Source of the DNA: JBDZVM01 sp040255675
GTDB lineage: Bacteria; Actinomycetota; Actinomycetes; Acidothermales; Acidothermaceae
Assembly: GCA_040255675.1 (NCBI GenBank)
Contig: JBDZVM010000031.1
Coordinates: forward strand, 1 to 47,084
Reading direction: 5' to 3'
Length of the DNA stretch: 47,084 nucleotides
The translations under genes and the position numbers were made by a program. The notes under the pieces are model-generated. The model did no database searches, was not told the origin of the DNA, and saw only the letters and a program-made list of their open reading frames with translations. This document shows, piece after piece, positions 26,229 through 34,280 of the stretch. Positions within the stretch are counted from its first letter, which is position 1. Every line of letters starts with the position of its first letter.

Positions 26229-27563
26229 CTAAAGGCGGCGCAACAAGCAGAGGTACATCGCGTCGGTGCCGTGCCGGTGCGGCCACAGCTGGACGTCGGG
26301 CCCCCCGCCGAGATGGTCAACGCCCGGCAGGTACGGCCGCGCGTCGACACGTTCGATACCGGACGACGCGACCGCGGCAACTACCTCACGTGTCTCGCGC
26401 GGATGCGGCGAACACGTGACATACGCGACGATGCCACCTCGGCGTACCGCGTCAATTGCCTTACGCAACAGGGCTTCTTGCAGCGGCCGCAGTTGTGCGA
26501 CATCGGCCGGTTGTCGTCGCCAGCGAGCCTCCGGACGCCGCCGCAACGCGCCGAGCCCGGAGCAGGGGGCGTCGAGAAGCACCCGGTCGAATTCTTTTGA
26601 TGCCCAGGCAGGAACCGTGCCGTCAGCCACCACCACGCTGGCGGTGTGCGCGGCAGTCCTGGCGACGAGCCGTGCCCGGTGCGGCTGGCGCTCGGCGGCC
26701 AGCAGTCGTGCGCCGCGACCGGTGGCGAGCCCGCCGAGCAGGGCCGCCTTGCCCCCTGGCCCGGCACATAGATCGAGCCATCTTCCGTCAGGGCCGTCGA
26801 TCGGCACCCCGGCGAGCGCGAGCGCGACCAGTTGGCTGCCCTCGTCTTGCACGCCCGCCCGGCCTTCCCGCACCGGTCGCAGATTCGCCGGCGCGCCAGC
26901 CTCGAGGATCGCGGCAGTGGGCGCCCACCGGCCCGGGCGTGCTCCGAGCCGCAGCAGCTCCTCGACGTCCGACCTACCTGGTCTCGCGACGAGAGTGACC
27001 GCGGGGCGCTCGTTGTCGGCGGCCAGCGCGGCCGCCGTCTCGGCGAGATCGCCGCCGAGCGCGTCACGAAACACTTCGACGACCCAGCGCGGGTGGCTGT
27101 AGGTGACCGCGAGATGCCCGATCGGGTCTTTCTCTTCGTCGGGCGCGACCCGGGCGAGCCAACCAGCGAGATCGTCGGCGGCCACCTTGCGCAACACGGC
27201 GTTGACCAATCCGGCCGGGCCGTGCCCGACCTTCGCGCGCACGAGGTTGACCGACTCCCCCACCGCGGCATGGCCCGCGACCCGCATCGAGAGCAACTGG
27301 TGCGCGCCGAGCCGGAGCACGTCGAGCACCCGTAGATCAAGCTTTTCGAGCGGCCGGCTCACGCAGGCGGCGAGGATCGCGTCGTAACTCCCGCGTTCGC
27401 GCAGCGTGCCGTAGACGAGTTCGGTGGCGAACGCCGCATCGCGCTCATCGAGCCCGCGTTCGCGCAGCAAAGCGGGAAGAGCGAGATTCGCGTACGCGTC
27501 GTTCTCGCGTACCGCGCTCAACGCGTCGAAGGCGACGGCGCGCGCGGCGTCGATTCGGTTCAT
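26229..27563 (-). CDS. rsmB: 16S rRNA m5C967 methyltransferase
   Basis: N-terminal NusB-like RNA-binding domain (about 1-140) and a C-terminal SAM-dependent methyltransferase. SAM loop LDLCAGPGGKAALL; the two m5C-MTase cysteines are in LLDAPCSGLGALRRRPEARW and YVTCSPHPRE. 444 residues. The ATG at 27563 overlaps the fmt stop (ATGA). Confidence 0.95.
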   Translation of the reverse strand: MNRIDAARAVAFDALSAVRENDAYANLALPALLRERGLDERDAAFATELVYGTLRERGSYDAILAACVSRPLEKLDLRVLDVLRLGAHQLLSMRVAGHAAVGESVNLVRAKVGHGPAGLVNAVLRKVAADDLAGWLARVAPDEEKDPIGHLAVTYSHPRWVVEVFRDALGGDLAETAAALAADNERPAVTLVARPGRSDVEELLRLGARPGRWAPTAAILEAGAPANLRPVREGRAGVQDEGSQLVALALAGVPIDGPDGRWLDLCAGPGGKAALLGGLATGRGARLLAAERQPHRARLVARTAAHTASVVVADGTVPAWASKEFDRVLLDAPCSGLGALRRRPEARWRRQPADVAQLRPLQEALLRKAIDAVRRGGIVAYVTCSPHPRETREVVAAVASSGIERVDARPYLPGVDHLGGGPDVQLWPHRHGTDAMYLCLLRRL

Positions 27564-28483
27564 ACGAAGCGGTCGCCCGGCGCAAGTCGCGCGCCCCGAG
27601 CCCAATCGGCCGCGGCAATCGGCGGTTTTCCCTCCGGCTGCACGGTTTCAAGCCTCACCGGCACCGTGCCCGTGCCCACCAAGACGGTGTCTCGACTCGC
27701 GGCAATCACCCCAGGCGCCAAGGGTTCGGCGTCCGTCGGAAGCACCGGACCAAGCTTCACGCGGCGCTCGCGAAACGTCGTCCAGGCACCGGGCGCCGGG
27801 GTGCACGCGCGCACCAGCCGATCGACCCGCATCGCGGGCGACGTCCAGTCGACACGGGCGTCCGCGGGATTCAACTTGGGCGCAAGGCTCACGCCGTCGG
27901 GGCTTTGCGGAACCGCTTGTAGCGCACCCGACGCGAGCCCGTCGATCGTCGCGACGAGCAAACCGGCGCCGGCGATCGACAACCGGTCGAGCAGGTCACC
28001 AGCCGTGTCGCGAGGACGAATTTCTTCGGTGAGTACGCCGAGCACCGGGCCGGTGTCGAGCCCCTCTTCGATGACGAACGTGGTGGCACCGGTGATCTGA
28101 TCGCCGTGCAAGATCGCGTGCTGCACAGGTGCGGCGCCGCGCCAGGCCGGCAACAACGAGAAGTGCAAATTTACCCAGCCGTGCTTGGGAATTTCGAGAG
28201 CGGACGAGGGCACCAGAGCGCCGTACGCGACGACCACGACGACGTCGGCCGCGAGTTCGCGAAGTTTCTCCTGGAAATCCGGTTCGCTCGGACGGCGCGG
28301 CTTGAGCACTTCGATGCTTGTTTCGGCAGCGAGTCTTGCGATGGGGCTGGCGGTTTCGCGTCGTCCGCGACCCGCCGCGGCGTCGGGCCTGGTGATCGCG
28401 GCGACCACCTCATGATTCGACGCCAAGAACGCCTGAAGGGACGGGATCGCGACCGCGGGCGTGCCGGCGAATACGACGCGCAA
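27560..28483 (-). CDS. fmt: methionyl-tRNA formyltransferase
   Basis: Formylates initiator Met-tRNA. MRVVFAGTPAVAIPSL at the N-terminus, catalytic region VNLHFSLLPAWRGAAPVQHA with Asn/His, and a C-terminal tRNA-binding domain. 307 residues. It follows def by a few nucleotides, so formylation and deformylation are expressed together. Confidence 0.97.
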   Translation of the reverse strand: MRVVFAGTPAVAIPSLQAFLASNHEVVAAITRPDAAAGRGRRETASPIARLAAETSIEVLKPRRPSEPDFQEKLRELAADVVVVVAYGALVPSSALEIPKHGWVNLHFSLLPAWRGAAPVQHAILHGDQITGATTFVIEEGLDTGPVLGVLTEEIRPRDTAGDLLDRLSIAGAGLLVATIDGLASGALQAVPQSPDGVSLAPKLNPADARVDWTSPAMRVDRLVRACTPAPGAWTTFRERRVKLGPVLPTDAEPLAPGVIAASRDTVLVGTGTVPVRLETVQPEGKPPIAAADWARGARLAPGDRFV

Positions 28484-28487
28484 CGGC

Positions 28488-29030
28488 TTACAGCGCCCGG
28501 CCGTAGGTGTTGTGCGGCGACGCCTTCACCCGCACCGACTGCCCCGACCACTCGGCCTCGCGGATCGCGCGCATCGCGAGCTTGCGCTGATCGGGATCGA
28601 GTCGGTCGATGAACAAGATGCCGTCGAGGTGATCGGTCTCGTGCTGCACGCACCGGGCCAGCAACTCGCTGCCCTCGACGACGACCGGGTCGCCGTATTC
28701 GTTGAAGCCCTTCGCGACCGCACGCATCGCCCGCTTGGTCGGAAAAGCCAGGCCGGGAAAGGAAAGGCAGCCTTCGTCGCCGTCTTGCTGCTCGTCGGAA
28801 AGATCGAGCGTGGGATTGATGAGGTGGCCTACGACATCGTCGACGTCGTAGGTGAAAACCCGCAATCCGACGCCGATCTGCGGCGCCGCGAGGCCCACAC
28901 CCGGCGCGTCTCGCATCGTCTCGGCAAGGTCGCGGACCAAGACCCGCAACTCCTTGTCGAAGGTCGTCACCGGCTCGGCCGGGGTGCGCAACACCGGGTC
29001 GCCGAAGAGCCGGATCGGCTGGATCGCCAC
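28488..29030 (-). CDS. def: peptide deformylase
   Basis: Metal hydrolase that removes the N-formyl group from new proteins. All three motifs are intact: GVGLAAPQ, EGCLSFPG and QHETDHLDG. 180 residues from a GTG at 29030 with GGGAG upstream. The frame extends 45 codons further to 29165 with unrelated sequence. It is the last housekeeping gene before the accessory island. Confidence 0.95.
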   Translation of the reverse strand: MAIQPIRLFGDPVLRTPAEPVTTFDKELRVLVRDLAETMRDAPGVGLAAPQIGVGLRVFTYDVDDVVGHLINPTLDLSDEQQDGDEGCLSFPGLAFPTKRAMRAVAKGFNEYGDPVVVEGSELLARCVQHETDHLDGILFIDRLDPDQRKLAMRAIREAEWSGQSVRVKASPHNTYGRAL

Positions 29031-29214
29031 GAAATCTCCCGAGGACGACGAACTGACGCCGTCCAGTCTATGGGTGGCGGCTGCTTGATCTATGTAACGA
29101 GCCGATCCACGGTATTCCCCAGCGCCGATCACGGTTATCCCCAGCTGGGGTTCGCCACGCTCCAAGTCGTTGCCGCCGACAGTAACGTGCCGATTGCCTC
29201 TTTCCTTCCTGCGG
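29031..29214. other. island left margin, no gene seen
   Basis: This holds the def promoter region on the minus strand (a TAGACT-like -10 near 29078) and the upstream edge of the first direct repeat, including a TAACGT hexamer at 29183-29188. I see no att site, tRNA or insertion-sequence end here. Confidence 0.4.
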
Positions 29215-29531
29215 GGCGCTCGTGCCGCGAAGCGGCGGTCACGTCAATGCACGTGACCCCGATCCGGGCACGGTCGCCGGAGAAAGGAGGTGGTTGGGAT
29301 GCAGCTTTGGCTCGCTATCGCGGCCCTTGTCAGCGCCGCAGCAGCCGTTGCCGGCGTCGCGGTCGACTGCTACAAGGCCCGAAACGAGCGGCGCGGCCCC
29401 CGGAGGGACCGCGCTCGGCTTCTCGGCCGTTCAAACCGCTAGCTAAGAGCTAGCGACGACCCGGGTGAGGTTCGCAGCCTTGCCCGGGTCACCCCAGTTT
29501 CTTCGATCAACTCGCTCGCGTCAATCGCTTC
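29215..29531 (+). repeat. direct repeat module A (317 bp) with tiny membrane gene
   Basis: Homologous to 29713-30026, 498 bp downstream, for its whole length with scattered substitutions and a 3-nt indel. Order within the module: hairpin GGTCACGT-CAATGC-ACGTGACC, a strong ribosome site, a 47-codon ORF, then a GACCCGGG/CCCGGGTC hairpin and a ~45-nt almost invariant tail ending CGCGTCAATCGCTTC. Confidence 0.9.
29299..29442 (+). CDS. 47-residue membrane peptide, repeat A
   Basis: MQLWLAIAALVSAAAAVAGV is a clear single transmembrane helix (about 1-21), followed by Asp-Cys-Tyr and a basic tail rich in Arg (KARNERRGPRRDRARLLGRSNR split as KARNERRGPRRD and RARLLGRSNR). AAAGGAGGTG sits 8 nt before the ATG, almost full complementarity to 16S. 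Charge pattern predicts N-out/C-in. No homologue is recognised; the architecture recalls small membrane toxins of type I systems or phage-defence mini-proteins. Function unknown. Confidence 0.7.
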   Translation: MQLWLAIAALVSAAAAVAGVAVDCYKARNERRGPRRDRARLLGRSNR

Positions 29532-29796
29532 GTTGGAGAGTGCGGGTCTGGCTTCGCGTCCGGCTGCGGCGGACGTCGGGCTACTCTCCCTGAGCCCGGT
29601 CGCTATGTTGCTTCGACGGCCAGCAATCTCTTTACGCACAGGCAACAACCCATTTCCCGTCGCCGCCGGTGCGCGCCGATAGGCTGCCGACTACTTCCTT
29701 TGCTCTCTGCGAGGCGCTCGTGCCGCGAAGCGGTGGTCACGTCACTGCACGTGACCCCGATCCGGGCACGGTCGTCGGAGAAAGGAGGTGGTTGGG
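29443..29796. other. spacer between the two tiny membrane genes
   Basis: Contains the 3' hairpin and invariant tail of module A (to 29531), about 180 nt of non-repeated sequence (29532-29712), then the 5' hairpin of module B (GGTCACGT-CACTGC-ACGTGACC near 29735-29756) and its ribosome site. A TAGGCT hexamer at 29680-29685 lies at the same place as TAACGT before module A, a weak -10 candidate. No further gene is supported. Confidence 0.5.
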
Positions 29797-30026
29797 ATGC
29801 AGCTTTGGCTCGCTATCGCGGCCCTTGTCAGCGCCGCGGCAGCCGTTGCCGGCGTCGTGGTCTGCTACAAGGCCCGAAACGAGCGGCGCGGCCCCCGACG
29901 GGACCGCGCGCTGCATCGTTACCGCAAGGGCCGTTAGCTGAGAGCTAGCGGCGACCCGGGTGAGGCCCGCAACCTTGCCCGGGTCACCCCAGTTTCTTCG
30001 ATCAACTCGCTCGCGTCAATCGCTTC
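29713..30026 (+). repeat. direct repeat module B (314 bp) with tiny membrane gene
   Basis: Second copy of the module at 29215-29531. Both 8-bp stems of the upstream hairpin are kept while the single change lies in the loop (CAATGC to CACTGC), and the downstream hairpin stem GACCCGGG/CCCGGGTC is also unchanged while its loop differs. This pattern supports selection on RNA or DNA structure. Confidence 0.9.
29797..29937 (+). CDS. 46-residue membrane peptide, repeat B
   Basis: MQLWLAIAALVSAAAAVAGV is identical to copy A; the next residues are VVCYKARNERRGPRRDRA, then a diverged tail LHRYRKGR. The loss of three nucleotides removes the Asp before the conserved Cys. Same AAAGGAGGTG site 8 nt upstream. 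Most third-position and tail differences from copy A keep the frame and the basic character, which favours a translated gene. Function unknown. Confidence 0.7.
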   Translation: MQLWLAIAALVSAAAAVAGVVVCYKARNERRGPRRDRALHRYRKGR

Positions 30027-30072
30027 AGCGAGGCGACCCGACGCGCGAAACATGCCCGTTCCGCGCCGCCGC

Positions 30073-30106
30073 ATCACGGCATCGCGATAGGTTCCTATGC
30101 CGTGAT
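30073..30106 (+). promoter_or_regulatory. 10-bp inverted repeat over the hsdM start (operator candidate)
   Basis: ATCACGGCAT (30073-30082) and ATGCCGTGAT (30097-30106) are perfectly complementary, separated by 14 nt holding a TAGGTT -10-like hexamer (30088-30093). The GTG start of hsdM (30102) lies inside the right arm and about 9 nt after the -10, so a leaderless transcript with operator control is plausible. No good -35 is visible. Confidence 0.5.
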
Positions 30107-31616
30107 CACAGGTGAGTTGAAGAACAAGGTCGACCGGGTTTGGGACGCGTTCTGGTCGGGCGGAATCGCGAACCCGCTCGAAGTGATCGAGCAGATCACC
30201 TACCTCCTGTTCATCCGGCGCCTCGATGAGTTGCAGACGCTGGCCGAGAACAAGGCGAACCGCAGCCGCAAGCCGCTTGAGCGCAAAATCTTCGAAGGGC
30301 CGAACGACCCGCGGCGTTGGAAGAACTTCAAGCAAACCGACCCCGCTTCGATGTTCGCGACCGTCGACAAGCAAGTGTTTCCCTTTCTTCGCGAACTCGG
30401 CGGCGAGGGCTCGACCTATTCGGCGCACATGAAAGATGCCCGGTTCACGATTCCCACCGCTGCCTTACTCGCGCGGGTAGTCGACATGCTCGCCGACATC
30501 CCGATGGCGAAGCGTGATACGAAGGGCGATCTCTACGAATACATGCTGTCGAAGATCGCAACCGCGGGGCAGAACGGCCAGTTCCGCACGCCGCGCCACA
30601 TTATCGCGCTGATGGTCGAGATGATGGCCCCAAAACCGGACGACGACATCTGCGATCCCGCTTGTGGCACCGGCGGCTTCTTGGTGGGTGCAGGCGAATA
30701 CCTCCAGAAGGCTTATCCGAACTTGCTGATGGACGCCAAATTCCGCAAGCACTTCAACCACAACATGTTCCACGGCTACGACTTCGACGGCACGATGTTG
30801 CGCATCGCGAGCATGAACATGCTCATGCACGGCGTCGAAGCGCCCGACATCCGCTATCGCGATTCTTTGTCGGACGACGCGAGCCACGACGCGGAAATGT
30901 ATTCGCTGATCCTGGCCAATCCCCCATTCGCTGGGTCGCTCGACTACGAGTCGACGGCAAAAGACTTGCTGACCGTCGTGAAGACTAAGAAAACCGAACT
31001 GCTTTTCCTGGCGCTGTTCTTGCGCTTGCTGCGCACCGGCGGACGCGCCGCCGTGATCGTGCCGGATGGCGTGCTGTTTGGCTCGTCGAAGGCGCATAAG
31101 TCGATACGGCGCCTGCTCGTCGAAGAGCACAAGCTGGACGGCGTGGTGAAGCTGCCGAGCGGCGTGTTCCGGCCGTATGCGGGCGTGTCGACCGCGATTC
31201 TGCTTTTTACCAAAACCGACGTCGGCGGCACCGACTACGTTTGGTTCTACGAGGTGACCGCCGACGGCTGGTCCCTCGACGACAAGCGCACGCCACTGCT
31301 CGACGAGTCGAAGCTCGGACCACGCCCAACTGCGAAGTTGTCGAAGGACGACGCGGCGAAGAATAATTTGCCCGACGCGCTGGCGCGCTGGGCGAAGCGC
31401 GACGGTAAGGAGCGTTCACGTGAACGCACTGAGCAATCGTTTTGTGTGCCGAAGGCGGAGATTGCGGCGCAGGGCTACGACTTGTCGTTGAACCGCTACA
31501 AGGAAATCGTGCACGAGGAAGTCGAACACCGAGCGCCGCTGGACATCATTGCCGATCTCGAACGCATCGAGGCAGAGATCCAGCAAGGCCTGTCCGAGCT
31601 GAAGGCGCTGCTGTGA
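30102..31616 (+). CDS. hsdM: type I restriction-modification methyltransferase subunit HsdM
   Basis: N6-adenine methylase subunit. N-terminal helical HsdM_N domain (about 1-145, starting MITGELKNKVDRVWDAFWSG), then the MTase: DPACGTGGFLVGAGEY (motif I, about 189-204) and LANPPFAGS (motif IV NPPF). 504 residues, full length. GTG start as in many relatives. It overlaps hsdS by GTGA. Opposite strand to the surrounding housekeeping genes. Confidence 0.97.
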   Translation: MITGELKNKVDRVWDAFWSGGIANPLEVIEQITYLLFIRRLDELQTLAENKANRSRKPLERKIFEGPNDPRRWKNFKQTDPASMFATVDKQVFPFLRELGGEGSTYSAHMKDARFTIPTAALLARVVDMLADIPMAKRDTKGDLYEYMLSKIATAGQNGQFRTPRHIIALMVEMMAPKPDDDICDPACGTGGFLVGAGEYLQKAYPNLLMDAKFRKHFNHNMFHGYDFDGTMLRIASMNMLMHGVEAPDIRYRDSLSDDASHDAEMYSLILANPPFAGSLDYESTAKDLLTVVKTKKTELLFLALFLRLLRTGGRAAVIVPDGVLFGSSKAHKSIRRLLVEEHKLDGVVKLPSGVFRPYAGVSTAILLFTKTDVGGTDYVWFYEVTADGWSLDDKRTPLLDESKLGPRPTAKLSKDDAAKNNLPDALARWAKRDGKERSRERTEQSFCVPKAEIAAQGYDLSLNRYKEIVHEEVEHRAPLDIIADLERIEAEIQQGLSELKALL

Positions 31617-32773
31617 CGGTCGTGCAGCGCCTTGACAATGTCTGCCACGTAATCATGGGACAGGCCCCCGACGGTACGTCCTACAACGACCGAGGCGATG
31701 GGCTTCCGCTGCTCGCAGGCCCAGGAGACTTCAGCGAGGGCGTTCCCCGCGCGAAGAAATGGACGTCAGCTCCGACCAAGCGCTGCTTGGCAGGAGATAT
31801 TGTGCTCGGGATTAGGGCCTCGATTGGTGCAAAGGCCCTCGCGGATCGCGAGTACTGCTTGGGCCGAGGTGTAGTCGGACTACGCCCGAAAGCGGGGCTA
31901 GACGCTCGCTACCTCTGGCATTGGCTGACGACGATCGCACAGGAACTTGCCGCAAAGGGCCGCGGCGCCACCTTCAAGCAGGTGAACAAGGAGGACGTCG
32001 GCGAACTCCGCTTAGCCCTGCCGCCGATAGATGAGCAGCGCCGGGTCGCAACGATTCTGGACCGCGCCGACTCACTATGCGCCAAGCGCCGCCAAACACT
32101 CGCGCACGTCGATGAACTGGCGCAGTCCGTATTCCTCGACATGTTCGCCGATTCGGACGCACGCTGGCCGCGCGTGTGCGTGGCTGACCTCGTCGATAAC
32201 GACGCCGGTGGCGCCAGAACAGGGCCGTTTGGTAGCCAGCTGTTGCACAGCGAATTCGTCGATGAAGGTATCGCTGTGCTTGGTATCGACAACGTCGTCA
32301 CGAACAAGTTCACATGGGCCAAGCGCCGCTATGTCACCCATAAGAAGTACGCCAGTCTTAGCCGTTACACGGTGCATCCCGGCGATGTACTCATTACGAT
32401 CATGGGTACATGTGGACGGGCAGCGATCGCACCGGACGACCTACCGACTGCGATCAATACCAAGCATCTGTGTTGCCTAAGCCTCGATCGAAGGCAATGC
32501 CTTCCCGAGTACCTACATTCTTACTTCCTCCTGCACCCGCTCGCCCGGAAGTACTTGAGCCAGAAAGCTAAAGGCGCCATCATGTCAGGGTTGAATATGC
32601 AAATCATCAAGGCTTTGCCCGTCGCCCTTCCGCCACTCTCCGTGCAACGCTCCTACGTTGAGCGGAAGAATCATCTGGACCTGGGTGTCAGACGTGCATG
32701 CGCCTCGCAATCCGATGAGTTGCAGACACTCTTCGCCAGCCTGCAACAAAGGGCGTTTGCGGGTGAGCTATGA
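31613..32773 (+). CDS. hsdS: type I restriction-modification specificity subunit HsdS
   Basis: 386 residues with two target-recognition domains, each followed by a conserved helix: TRD1 about 1-160 with ALPPIDEQRRVATILDRAD, TRD2 about 185-350 with ALPPLSVQRSYVERK. So the target should be bipartite. Starts at a GTG overlapping the hsdM stop; the 57 codons above it are inside hsdM. Sequence in TRD2 is less GC-rich at third positions than neighbours, common for exchanged specificity domains. Recognition site not predictable here. Confidence 0.93.
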   Translation: MTVVQRLDNVCHVIMGQAPDGTSYNDRGDGLPLLAGPGDFSEGVPRAKKWTSAPTKRCLAGDIVLGIRASIGAKALADREYCLGRGVVGLRPKAGLDARYLWHWLTTIAQELAAKGRGATFKQVNKEDVGELRLALPPIDEQRRVATILDRADSLCAKRRQTLAHVDELAQSVFLDMFADSDARWPRVCVADLVDNDAGGARTGPFGSQLLHSEFVDEGIAVLGIDNVVTNKFTWAKRRYVTHKKYASLSRYTVHPGDVLITIMGTCGRAAIAPDDLPTAINTKHLCCLSLDRRQCLPEYLHSYFLLHPLARKYLSQKAKGAIMSGLNMQIIKALPVALPPLSVQRSYVERKNHLDLGVRRACASQSDELQTLFASLQQRAFAGEL

Positions 32774-33681
32774 GCACGCCGATTCCTACTTGGGAGGGGT
32801 TTCTTTCGCCCGTCCTCCGGGTCTTGTCTGATAGCCGCGTCCGGACCCGTCGCGAGGTATTCGCCGACGTGGCTACGTTCATGACGTTGACTGATGAGCA
32901 ACGCGACGAGCTGCTGACCTCCGGGCAACGCAGGGTGGAGAACCGTATCGGCTGGGCAATGTCGTTTCTCGCACGCGCCGGTGCGCTGGAACGGCCCAGG
33001 CGCGGTAGCTGCACCATTACCGAGGCCGGCCGCAGCCTCCTTGCCAAACACCCCAACGGGATCACGGAGAAGGACCTCCAGACAATCCCAGCGTTCCGCG
33101 ACTACGTGCCAGCTGGCCGTGGCACGAAGGAATCAACGGACGAAGTTGAATCCGCGATAACAGCTCTTGACCCGGTCGAACAGATCGAGGACGGCATCGA
33201 ACGTCTGAAGTCGGATGTCGCTTCGGACATCCTCGCCAGGCTACGCGGACAGGATCCTGCATTCTTGGAGCGCTCCGTTCTCGACGTCCTCGTGGCGATG
33301 GGTTACGGAGGCACCGATGGCCAGGCGCGACACATCGGCGGCAACGGCGATGGCGGAGTCGACGGCGTCATCGACCAAGACAAGCTCGGGCTGCAGCGAA
33401 TTTACGTTCAAGCGAAGCGCTACGCCGCGGACAACCCGGTCGGGCGAGAGGCGATCCAAGCGTTCGTCGGCGCGCTGCACGGCCGCAACGTCACGCAGGG
33501 CATCTTCATCACGACAAGCCGGTTCTCGCAGAACGCCCTTGAATATGCACGAGCAATCGGCACCCGGGTGGTCTTGATCGACGGTGCGCGGCTAGCCGAT
33601 CTCATGATCAGCCACGGCGTGGGCGTGCAGACGCGAGCCACCTATCAGATCGTCGAAGTCGACGAGGACTACTTCGAGTAA
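32770..33681 (+). CDS. Mrr-type restriction endonuclease
   Basis: 303 residues: an N-terminal winged-helix Mrr_N domain (about 8-95) and a C-terminal PD-(D/E)xK Mrr catalytic domain (about 165-290) with GGNGDGGVDGVI and IYVQAKRY, giving the D ... QxK core expected of Mrr enzymes. Mrr-type proteins usually cut modified DNA or act as type IV enzymes. It overlaps hsdS by ATGA, so it is part of the operon, an uncommon place. It could restrict invaders carrying foreign methylation, or be an extra nuclease subunit. Confidence 0.9.
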   Translation: MSTPIPTWEGFLSPVLRVLSDSRVRTRREVFADVATFMTLTDEQRDELLTSGQRRVENRIGWAMSFLARAGALERPRRGSCTITEAGRSLLAKHPNGITEKDLQTIPAFRDYVPAGRGTKESTDEVESAITALDPVEQIEDGIERLKSDVASDILARLRGQDPAFLERSVLDVLVAMGYGGTDGQARHIGGNGDGGVDGVIDQDKLGLQRIYVQAKRYAADNPVGREAIQAFVGALHGRNVTQGIFITTSRFSQNALEYARAIGTRVVLIDGARLADLMISHGVGVQTRATYQIVEVDEDYFE

Positions 33682-33785
33682 GCCGTAAAGATCTGCGGGT
33701 ACCTCGTCCTGGATCGAGGTTCAGCGGAACGCCAGAACACATGAGCGCCAAGCTTTTGCGCCGTCCGACGATTAAGATCGACGCC

Positions 33786-34091
33786 ATGAGGAAGCGCGTA
33801 AGTCTCATTCTGGGCGATGCCGACGAACGGGCGATCAGGCCCTTCATCGAAGCCGGCACCGACGAGCACGAAATGCTTCGCCGCTGGGCGGCGGAGCGCG
33901 GCGACCAGCCGGTCAGGTCCGAGGCCAGTGCGTTGCGGGCACTTTTGCGGGCTGGTGCCGAAAGGCTGCGCGACGACGCCCTCGACACTGCATACGCCGG
34001 CCTTGCCGCTATCTACAGCCACGACGCCCAGCACACCGAACGCCGGGTCGCCCGCAAGCGATACACCGCCCGCACCGACGCGAACCTGTGA
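33786..34091 (+). CDS. small protein, ribbon-helix-helix-like
   Basis: About 101 residues from ATG 33786 (MRKRVSLILGDADERAIRPF); the frame opens earlier at 33741 but the first 15 residues look unrelated. The basic start, then a helix-rich middle with SEASALRALLRAGAERLRDD, resembles CopG/RHH regulators or antitoxins. It sits between the Mrr-type gene and hsdR and may regulate the restriction genes, but no toxin partner is adjacent. Assignment is tentative. Confidence 0.5.
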   Translation: MRKRVSLILGDADERAIRPFIEAGTDEHEMLRRWAAERGDQPVRSEASALRALLRAGAERLRDDALDTAYAGLAAIYSHDAQHTERRVARKRYTARTDANL

Positions 34092-34280
34092 GCGCCGCTC
34101 CGCCACGCGGGCAGGTGTACCGTCCACTGAGCTCACGCAGGCCAGGCACGATGCGTCACGTCAGCACCGCGTTGCGGATCGCGCTGCCCTAGAAGTTGCT
34201 ACCGCCCGGCTGCAGGTAATTGATCAGGACGACCGCCCGGTCTAGCATCGGCGTGGCCGAGGCGAGGCGGAGGGAGCGCG

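Noticed and set aside
29215..30026. CRISPR array
   Set aside because: Only two copies, ~315 bp long and protein-coding, with no short regular repeats and no cas genes.
29934..30428. 164-codon minus ORF running from the second repeat into hsdM antisense
   Set aside because: Most of it is antisense to hsdM. The tail EAIDASELIEETGVTRARL is shared with a second minus ORF only because it is read from the direct repeat.
33608..34136. Minus-strand ORFs opposite the small RHH-like gene
   Set aside because: Lower coding quality than the plus frame, no ribosome site, and against the direction of the operon.
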